Source of the DNA: Acanthopleura granulata
Taxonomy: Eukaryota > Mollusca > Polyplacophora > Chitonida > Chitonidae
Direction of reading: 5' to 3'
Length of the DNA stretch: 64,000 bases
Assembly: GCA_016165875.1 (NCBI GenBank)
Contig: JABBOT010000001.1
Coordinates: forward strand, 41,344,252 to 41,408,251
This document shows, piece by piece, positions 57,301 to 64,000 of this stretch. Positions within the stretch are counted from its first letter, which is position 1; each line of letters begins with the position of its first letter. The notes beneath the pieces were generated by a model, which saw only the letters and a program-made list of their open reading frames with translations, ran no database searches and was not told the origin of the DNA. Made by a program: the position numbers and the translations under genes.

Positions 57301-60300
57301 AGTGCTTGCCAAAAGCTGGAATATCAGGAATGAACAGCTCAAAGCTTCCTGTAAGGCAATAAAATACGTCTAGTGCTTGCCAAAAGCTGGAATATCAGGA
57401 ATGAACAGCTCAAAGCTTCCTGTAAGGCAATAATATACATCTAGTGCTTGCCAAAAGCTGGAATATCAGGAATGATCAGCTCAAGAAGTGAGGTCTAATT
57501 TTCCGTGCTCACTGAACGTCACTTGTTTCAAGCTGAAAATTCATGAAATCCAATCCCGTGACATGAACTATATGTGTATCAAATTGAGAAAAAAGGTGGA
57601 GGAAAAAGGGAAAGAAATAACCTGGTCTGTTGAATTTTTAAATTGCTGAGCTCGTATGTTCTTGCCAGCTGGGCAAGCCATAGCTCGACTGTTTACTTTA
57701 CAAAGGGTGAACGGCGGGAGATGACTATTTAGAACATATGTACGAGATTGGTAACTGGCGCATGACCATTGGATATTGGATTGTGACCATATAGGATATT
57801 CCTGTGTGATCAAGTCGTCATTGTACATCATGTTTTGTCGAATATCATATGACTGTGTATTCACTGGTGAAAACTAAGGAGCACTCTGTGAGGTATAATA
57901 ATAAACACTGTTTCTTAAAAATTCATTATCTGTTTCAACAGAAAATAAGAAAACCACATCTTTTTCCAAGATTTATTACCTTTTGAGATATTTCGTTAAA
58001 GGGCTACTTTGGTGTCAAACCCTCAGTATATTAGAAGCGAGGTAAAATGATAAATATTGAGAACTGATTTCCAAAGTTGTGAAAAAAAGGCAGAGAACGA
58101 AAACCGATATTGTATGCTTCTTCAGAGAATATGGAAACAAACTTTTCATGTCCTTTCCACTTTGTGTGACATCACAAAATGCTGATGTATATCCACAAGT
58201 GACGCTGCCCTTTCAAATGCTCTTCACGTCATTCCAGCACAAATGCAACGTACGACGTCACATCTGCCTGATTTGATGTCATATATGGAATATCATCACG
58301 TCGCACCAGTAAATTTTTATGGACACAGCCAATAATTTTGTTTTCTAAGGAATCTTCAGTTCAATGGGTTAATTAGTGTTATTCATTAAAAATCCCTTTG
58401 AACCAAACTGTTCCGTACAAATGCTTTCATATCATTTTAATATTTCTACACAGTTTCTATTGTGAGTGGTGTGGCACTTCGAATAACTCTGGTTTAGTAC
58501 TGAAGAATATTTCAGTTATGAGATATTGGTCAGGTACACGGGTAGGGCAAAACAGGAATCGTCAAGCGGAAACCAAATCCTTGACAAATGTCCTGAGGTA
58601 AAACTGAAAACAAACAGGAGATAGATTTGAATTTCCCACATTACTGGAAAGGTGTGTGCCATCAGCATTGAGACCAGAGTCTTAGAAGAAGTCAGTCAGT
58701 CAGCCACTGCAACACAAGTATAATGTTTGAGAAAAATCAGATGCAGCTTTTGTAAGTGTATCTCAGAGATCTCACCTCAATGTACATCTGAGTCAGATTA
58801 GATTCACCAGTCTTCTGATCGATTTGAAACTCTTCATAATATCTGTAACATTGGACAAACACAAGCTTAATTTACATGTACAATTCAGATAACTATGGTG
58901 AAAATATATGGCTGTAACAGATGGAGAGTGAGTAGCTTTTCAAAGGAAATGCCAACAGTGCAACATGTTTAAATACATACAGAGTTTAGTTAACATTTTC
59001 TAAAGACAGCTGAAGCTTTTCCATTAACTTATACTGAGCTACAAGTCTCTAAAGGTAATATTCATTCATGTAAAACTGTTCAAAAAGATTCTGATAAGAC
59101 ATAAAATTCTTCACATCGGTTTTCCTAACAAATATAGATCTCTTCAGGAACAATCTATTTATGCAAGTAATTCTCTTCTGAAAGGATCTGGTAATGCAGT
59201 TAGAACTCTTAAAAAGGATCTCCTCTTACAAGTAAATACTGAGATATGGCAATGCAACTTAACTCTTCAAACTCTTTAAAAAAGGCTTTGACAACTCATC
59301 AACTTTTCCAAAAAGATGTGATAATACAAGCAGAGCTCCTCGAATGAAAAGGATCTGGCAATGCAAGAACAGGTATTCAAAGAGGAGGGAGCTACACACA
59401 GAATTCCCAAAAGATGTGGTAATACAAGAAGATCTTTTCAAAAAAGGCTCTTGGAGCACAAATAGAACTCTTAAAGCTCAGAAAAACAGACTAATAAACT
59501 CAGCTGATCAGCAAGAATTACAGACAACATCCATCTCACCTTCCCGCCATTTCTGCATCTCTGTACACCGGGATGTTTGGGGTCTTCTTATCGTTGTAGG
59601 GACCAAAGTGACAATTAGGGGCTCCAAACCATTCATCAAAACCGTGTTTCAGTGGGTGATACTGGGGGCGATGGCCCAAATGCCTGCAAAACAAGCGCAT
59701 CAAACAATCACAATGACAGCAATACAGGGATCAACTGGACACAACTATTGTCATTCTCTTTGCATGTTTGCAGAGCGTTCGTTCAAGCAGATTCTGAGGG
59801 CAGTATTATGTATAGGCCGATAAAATTACACTATTTTCTAAAGCCCTGAAATCCAACCAATGTAGTTTTGCCTTGAATATCAAGTTATGGGTTACAGAGT
59901 TTTTAATTATTTTTTCCCTTGCTCTGCTGTATTTTTCATCTATCAGATTCATATGACATGTTTTTCTACCTTTTTGTTTACAATGAACTTGTCAAAATTA
60001 ATATCTTTTTAATATTCCATCGGCATGAGTGCTCTTATGTATATAAGTATGCATGCTTGGGGTTTTACATCAAACTTAACAATTTTTCAGTCATATGACC
60101 ACAAGGAGTCCTTACAATGTATACACTGTGTCTTCTTGTGGCAGGGTGTGTCCATGCCACCAAAGTGGTGCCGCCATTGAAACATCATGCCAAAGACACC
60201 AGACATGACACTCCATCCAGTCACACTATACTGACACCTGGCTGACCAGTCCTGTTTCTTTCCTCTAACCTCTTAGTGCTAAGCGCCAAGCGAGGCAGCA

Positions 60301-63300
60301 ACAAGTAAACTTTTTAAATTCTTTGGTATGACTGTGATGGCAGTGACAGTGCATGTATAGCACTACAGTCAGACAAATTCCTCGACGGCAGGCAGCTGGT
60401 CTTGATATACAGTGGAAGTCTTCAATCTAAAAATTCTACAGTTTGATCACATTATTACACTTAAAAATACTGAAATCATATTTTGGAGGTTTCTGGGAGA
60501 ATGTGAAACAAGGCTTGTTAAAATGAATGCCAGGTCAGCTCAGCAATATTTTAACCATATTGCCGTGAATGATGCTTGAAAAGAGACAAATAGATGTAAG
60601 TAATTACCAACCATTTTCCAATGATTTTGTTCCGGTAGCCTGCCTTCTGAAGCAACTCAGGGAAGAGAATTTCAGTATCGTTGATGCCACCAACTATCAC
60701 CTGAGGAGTGTAGGCTGGAAGACAAAAGGCATTTTAATTATGACGTGGTTGGTAACTGTATAAATCAACTTTTAATCTCGAATTCTTAAGAGGCCATGGG
60801 ATACGCCATTTTAGAGAAACAGGAAACATGATGTTGTGTTGTCCGTGCCCTACACTATTCAGTATTAGAGGCGAGACACTTTTTGGTTACGAAGTACAGT
60901 CCCCTTTGGTATTACAATCAAAAGCCACGCGGTGTGACCCCCTGGATGAGACCTTGGGAAATAACCTCAGACGTATTCCTCTACCACTGTCTCACTGAAA
61001 ATGGTTTACAGTGTATCAGAATTGTCTCATAATCAGAAGAAAAGCAGCTGATTTAACACTTTGAACACTTCTACATGGCAAAACGATGAACTAGGAACTG
61101 GTGGCGTCACAGCAGAAACAGATGGCTTTTCCAGTGGTAGAAACATCTTGTGTTTGATTGGTTCAAATTGAGAGCATGGCTGCCCGTTCGATTTTTCCTA
61201 CGTAGGCGTTTTTGCTTACTTTAAACTGCGATATCTCGTTTATCCTACATCACAAAAATAAAAAACCACCTTTTTAAAACTATGAATGGGACTATATGAT
61301 ACACATATCCATTTGATCCGGTGTTGTCTTTTCTTTTAACATTTGGGTGACGAATAGTGGGCCTCCTAGTGCCTGAAATAAACCACCGAAACTTTCTCAG
61401 TTGTGTCATACACATTTACAAGCCATTTTTTTATGTGTACACATATGGACAACACCATTTCGTAATATTAGTGGCAGACATATGGACAATACCATTTCGT
61501 AATATTAGTGGCAGACATATGGACAACACCATTTCGTAATATTAGTGGTAGACATATGGACAACACCATTTCGTAATATTAGTGGTAGACATATGGACAA
61601 CACCATTTCGTAATATTAGTGGCAGACATATGGACAATACCATTTCGTAATATTAGTGGCAGACATATGGACAACACCATTTCGTAATATTAGTGGTAGA
61701 CATATGGACAACACCATTTCGTAATATTAGTGGTAGACATATGAACAACACCACTTCGTAATATTAGTGGTAGACATATGGACAACACCATTTTGTGATG
61801 TTAGTGGTAGACATATGGACAAACATTAGACAGTGTCAACAGACACATCAGAGCCATCAACATCATGTTCCGCTGAGTCGAAGGGAGAACAGAACCCACA
61901 ATAAGGAGCATGCAAGAGACTGAAAGGCAAGCACCTTTAACCTATGGCCTGTTCCCTCATTGTTGAACATTGCTCCCTTATTGTTCCATCACTGTTGAAT
62001 TTTGAAACATAATTCTTTCACTTGAATATATTTTCATGTTGTACATGCTGGCTTCCTCTCCGGCTGTATGTGGGAAGGTCTGCCAGCAACCTGCGGAAGG
62101 TCGTGGGTTTCCCCCGGCCCTCTGCTGAATTTCCTCCCACCATAATGCTGGCTGAAGTCGTATAAGTGAAATATTCTTGAGTATGGCACAAAACACGAAT
62201 CAAATCAATAAATAAATAAATTTTCATGTTGTACAATAATGGCCAGGCCTTGGATTAAAAAGAATAACAACAACAAAAAAAACATTATTGATGCCAAGAT
62301 ATGATTTTTTATCCCTGCTGGTAAATTCCCCATGACAGACATTATGGTATTAAAAACAATGGTTTGTACCAATTGATCTTTCTCAGAAAATAATTTTTTT
62401 TTTTTTTATCAAGGTTTGTAGATACTGTAATTATATTTATCTGTTTTGCACTTACCGTTTCTGGCATGAGCATTGTCTGAGTAAAAACCATTCCTTATTG
62501 GAAGTCTGCCACTCAGCAATGCTGCACGTGCTGTCAACAGAAAACACAAGGCTTCAGGTGAACTCAATACTCGCTCAAACAAATACACTTCTACATATAT
62601 AGTAGATAAATGTTTGATATTAATAATCAATTAAGATATTAATTTATTTTATTGGAGTTTTATGCCGTACTCATTTCATTTATTATATGATGGCAGCCAG
62701 AACTAGTCTAGTAGAGAATAAGACTTCCTGTATGTAAGTAAGTCATCAATCTCATTAAAGTCAGATCCTTAGTTCTGGCTGTGCTACATCACTGGAGGAA
62801 TGTTTAGTGAATCATCACGCTGGTACTATGACTAGTCAAAGAATTGCTATGCATTTTACATGTACCTATGTCACAAAAGTACCTAATTACCTTATCATGA
62901 AATCAGTATGTAATACTGAATGTAATCTACCAAGTGTCTGAGAGTAATTATACAAAGACTATTGTTTATAGATTAAGAGGATTAACTCAGACTGTCTCTA
63001 CTGTACTTCAGAATCACAGTCACTTGTATTCATCATGACAATCAGACAGTTATCTTTGGTTAAGTAAAACTTATTATTAAAGCATTGTTAAAGCTTATAT
63101 GTAAACAATGGTCTCAGCTAGAAGGACAAGTTAGGATTGGGCTGGAAAGGACCTCTGAGTCCTGGTCACTCTCTATCTTACAATTAAAATAAATGAACTG
63201 TTGTTGACTACATGAGGCTTCAAGTGTTTCTGTTGTTCCGTTGTGATAATCAACATAATGGACAATGACTGAACAACTTAACTGTTTGGTCAGTGCATGA

Positions 63301-63780
63301 ATTGTATGGTTCTTTTCAACTATAAACCACAACAGAAACGCCCTTGTAATTTCGTATGTATGCTCAGAGCCATCACATTAAACACCAGCTGGTCTCTACA
63401 CCATGCTTATGCTGAGATCAGTAATCTCTGGTCTGTCAAAGCTATCATCAGCCATGTCCGGCGTTTCAATTGCAAATCCAGAACCAGCTCACTGATTGGT
63501 TAATTGAATGAACCCTCAGAAAACATTCAGCATTGGTAGTGAGTCAGATCGTTTTATCGAAGCAGCCATACTACCTGAGTAAAATCAAATTTGTGTGTAA
63601 GAGAAGACTACATACATGGATGTGATCTATAGACTAGAAGACTAGAAAGAACTCACAGGGAGAACAGAGTGGATTCGCTGAATAAAAATCTGGGAAGAGC
63701 ATTCCATTGGCTGCCATCTGATCCAGGTTAGGAGTCTCTTTACTGGGCTCCCCAAATACCCCTAAGTCTCCCCAGCCCAT
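48236..63780 (-). CDS. GALNS: N-acetylgalactosamine-6-sulfatase, exons 2-14 (exon 1 off window)
   Basis: Lysosomal sulfatase that hydrolyses 6-sulfate of N-acetylgalactosamine in chondroitin-6-sulfate and of galactose in keratan sulfate. Thirteen exons give 1449 nt in one frame (482 aa plus stop); adding an exon 1 of human size gives about 522 aa, the human length. It opens with [20 protein letters not shown]. Active-site elements visible: formylglycine motif CSPSR, GKWHLGH, DATHDP, SSDNGAA and CGKETT, corresponding to human C79, R83, H142, H236, D288/N289 and K310. D39/D40 would be in the missing exon. Glycosylation sequons NLT and NVT are present. The path uses the copy of exons 9-14 right of the gap because it is contiguous with exons 2-8. 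Confidence 0.95.
49665..49782 (-). CDS. GALNS: GALNS exon 13, right-hand copy
   Basis: Acceptor CTGCAG|GCCTAC, donor GTACAG|GTAATG. Encodes [17 protein letters not shown], then [20 protein letters not shown]. The other copy has Tyr in place of this Asp (NYHQ). Confidence 0.92.
49845..50094 (-). mobile_element. SINE family 1, right copy (intron 12)
   Basis: Orthologous to the element at 41374 with a few substitutions; same insertion point. Confidence 0.85.
50260..50494 (+). mobile_element. SINE family 1 in forward orientation, right copy
   Basis: Orthologue of the 41792 element with the same truncation points. Confidence 0.8.
50617..50738 (-). CDS. GALNS: GALNS exon 12, right-hand copy
   Basis: Acceptor TTTCAG|GGTGTG, donor ATTAG|GTCTGT. 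Encodes [19 protein letters not shown] and [17 protein letters not shown]. Confidence 0.93.
51046..51205 (-). mobile_element. SINE family 1 fragment, right copy (intron 11)
   Basis: Orthologue of the 42578 element. Confidence 0.8.
51592..51722 (+). mobile_element. SINE family 1 3' half, right copy
   Basis: Orthologue of the 43125 element, missing a few bases in the TATTC stretch. Confidence 0.85.
51784..51886 (-). CDS. GALNS: GALNS exon 11, right-hand copy
   Basis: Acceptor TTTCAG|ACCC, donor AACAGT|GTGAGT. Encodes [20 protein letters not shown] and [14 protein letters not shown]. Confidence 0.92.
52954..53090 (-). CDS. GALNS: GALNS exon 10, right-hand copy
   Basis: Acceptor TTCCAG|GTCTCT, donor GACAG|GTAAGG. 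Encodes [20 protein letters not shown] and [18 protein letters not shown]. Confidence 0.93.
53108..53325 (-). mobile_element. SINE family 1, near full length, right copy
   Basis: Orthologue of the 44425 element carrying an internal deletion of about 30 bp after GGTGGGAG. Confidence 0.88.
53923..54248 (-). mobile_element. Dispersed repeat family 2, right copy (intron 9)
   Basis: Orthologue of the 45300 element with minor substitutions. Confidence 0.75.
54646..55333. repeat. 31-bp minisatellite, right copy
   Basis: Same unit number, same unit order and same length as the left array, with a single visible base change near 54905. Confidence 0.97.
55343..55446 (-). CDS. GALNS: GALNS exon 9, right-hand copy
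   Basis: Acceptor TTGTAG|GAGGA, donor GGAACG|GTGGGT. Encodes [18 protein letters not shown] and [14 protein letters not shown]. The 31-bp minisatellite begins about 10 bp past the donor. Confidence 0.93.
55743..55966 (-). mobile_element. SINE family 1, complete version of the gap-truncated copy
   Basis: Continues past the point where the left copy stops: ATTATGGTGGGAGGAAACCA, CGACCATCCGCAGGTTGCTG and a head ending CCCCCCTCGGCCAC. Lies in GALNS intron 8. Confidence 0.88.
56191..56327 (-). CDS. GALNS: GALNS exon 8
   Basis: Acceptor CACCAG|GTATGG (the AG used is immediately before GTATGG), donor ACTGGGG|GTGAGT. Encodes [19 protein letters not shown] and [15 protein letters not shown] with the metal-binding Asp-Asn. 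It is the last exon before the duplicated part. Confidence 0.95.
57150..57277 (-). CDS. GALNS: GALNS exon 7
   Basis: Acceptor CTTACAG|GAAGC, donor GGCCT|GTAAGT. Encodes [20 protein letters not shown] and [19 protein letters not shown]. Its acceptor region is triplicated upstream. Confidence 0.93.
57269..57485. repeat. 71-bp tandem triplicate covering the GALNS exon 7 acceptor
   Basis: AAGCTTCCTGTAAGGCAATA occurs at 57271, 57342 and 57413, with the intervening TAGTGCTTGCCAAAAGCTGG block also repeated. The lowest copy contains the real exon 7 acceptor; the other two duplicate it inside intron 6. Confidence 0.95.
58776..58842 (-). CDS. GALNS: GALNS exon 6
   Basis: Acceptor GTTACAG|ATATT, donor TTGAG|GTGAGA. 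Encodes [20 protein letters not shown] with an N-glycosylation sequon NLT also present in human GALNS. Confidence 0.93.
59090..59500. repeat. Diverged short tandem repeats in GALNS intron 5
   Basis: Blocks such as AAAGGATCTGGTAATGCA, AAAGATGTGATAATACAAGC and AAAAGATGTGGTAATACAAG recur with intervening AGAACTCTT-like stretches at irregular 35-60 bp spacing. Confidence 0.55.
59540..59683 (-). CDS. GALNS: GALNS exon 5
   Basis: Acceptor TTGCAG|GCATTT, donor GGAAG|GTGAGA. Encodes [20 protein letters not shown] and [14 protein letters not shown]. Confidence 0.95.
60058..60335 (-). mobile_element. Dispersed repeat family 2, third locus (GALNS intron 4)
   Basis: GGGGTTTTACATCAAACTTA, TTTTCAGTCATATGACCACA, GTGGCAGGGTGTGTCCATGC and AGCGCCAAGCGAGGCAGCAA. 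Independent of the big duplicated segment, so it proves the family is dispersed. Confidence 0.78.
60612..60714 (-). CDS. GALNS: GALNS exon 4
   Basis: Acceptor TTCCAG|CCTAC; the donor AAATG|GTTGGT is weak but is the only one that restores GKW|HLGH with the next exon. Encodes [20 protein letters not shown]. Confidence 0.9.
61442..61815. repeat. 37-bp minisatellite (GALNS intron 3)
   Basis: About ten units of ACATATGGACAACACCATTT plus CGTAATATTAGTGGTAG. Two sub-variants (GGTAG or GGCAG, AACACC or AATACC) alternate in blocks, suggesting expansion by multi-unit duplication. Confidence 0.96.
62044..62222 (+). mobile_element. SINE family 1, 3' two thirds (GALNS intron 3)
   Basis: CATGCTGGCTTCCTCTCCGG, GTGGGAAGGTCTGCCAGCAA, GGTCGTGGGTTTCCCCCGG, CGTATAAGTGAAATATTCTT and tail AATCAATAAATAAATAAA. 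Confidence 0.88.
62456..62530 (-). CDS. GALNS: GALNS exon 3
   Basis: Acceptor TGACAG|CACG, donor AAACG|GTAAGT. Encodes [18 protein letters not shown] and NAHARN; completes C-S-P-S-R. Confidence 0.95.
62640..62700 (-). mobile_element. Short SINE family 1 relic (GALNS intron 2)
   Basis: ATTTATTTTATTGGAGTTTT, ATGCCGTACTC and ATGGCAGCCAG. Confidence 0.5.
63657..63780 (-). CDS. GALNS: GALNS exon 2 (formylglycine cysteine)
   Basis: Acceptor TTTGCAG|ATGGGC, donor CTCCCT|GTGAGT. Ends within the sulfatase signature: NPLCSP is here and the following Ser-Arg comes from exon 3. The ATG is internal, not the start. Confidence 0.95.
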
Positions 63781-64000
63781 CTGCAAATATGACAAATCAG
63801 CAAAGTGAGTGTGACACCCTTGGGTTTATATTAAGACCAGAGGCCCACATTTCACTGATCACACACCAGCACATGTTATGTATAGTACCGAAATAACCTG
63901 GTTATATCGTAACCATAAATGAAGCGGTGGTGAAAACACCAGTACAAACTTGACGGACCAAGCTGACATGAGAACAATGTCCCTGGAGAAGAACTAGTCA

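Overview
The window is nuclear DNA from an animal, most likely a lophotrochozoan such as a mollusc. Genes are split by many GT-AG introns, intergenic and intronic DNA is AT-rich, and one tRNA-headed SINE family recurs about twenty times. I associate that SINE with bivalve and gastropod genomes; this is recall, not a search. There are no operons, CRISPR arrays or bacterial signals.

Layout, left to right. (1) About 162-15743, minus strand: the first five coding exons of serum response factor (SRF, MADS-box transcription factor); its 3' end lies off the left edge. Intron 2 is about 11.9 kb and full of repeats. (2) About 15.7-24.6 kb: SRF upstream region and intergenic DNA with SINE copies and no gene I can support. 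(3) 24606-32930, minus: a complete seven-exon Aurora kinase (327 aa), closest to Aurora B/C in most diagnostic positions but with an Aurora A-like Gly at one site. (4) 34533-36368, plus: a single-exon 611-aa protein that I do not recognise, transcribed divergently from Aurora. (5) 39894-63780, minus: N-acetylgalactosamine-6-sulfatase (GALNS), a lysosomal enzyme that removes sulfate from keratan sulfate and chondroitin-6-sulfate. Exons 2-14 are present; exon 1 (signal peptide) lies off the right edge. Exons 2-14 encode 482 residues, so with a human-sized exon 1 the protein would be about 522 aa.

The most important structural point concerns GALNS. Its last six exons occur twice, at 38834-47174 and 47185-55797, and the two copies meet exactly at a run of ten Ns. 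The copies are nearly identical, share all SINE insertions and have a 31-bp minisatellite of identical length. The simplest reading is two overlapping contigs (two haplotypes) that were scaffolded end to end without merging, not a real tandem duplication.

A second theme is tandem repeats touching splice sites. A 58-bp array in SRF intron 3 is built from the start of exon 4 and its splice acceptor. A 71-bp triplicate at GALNS exon 7 copies that exon's acceptor. A 31-bp array starts within about 10 bp of the GALNS exon 8 donor. The candidate undescribed element is the 611-aa single-exon gene with internal repeats, which shares a divergent upstream region with Aurora containing a perfect 19-bp inverted repeat.
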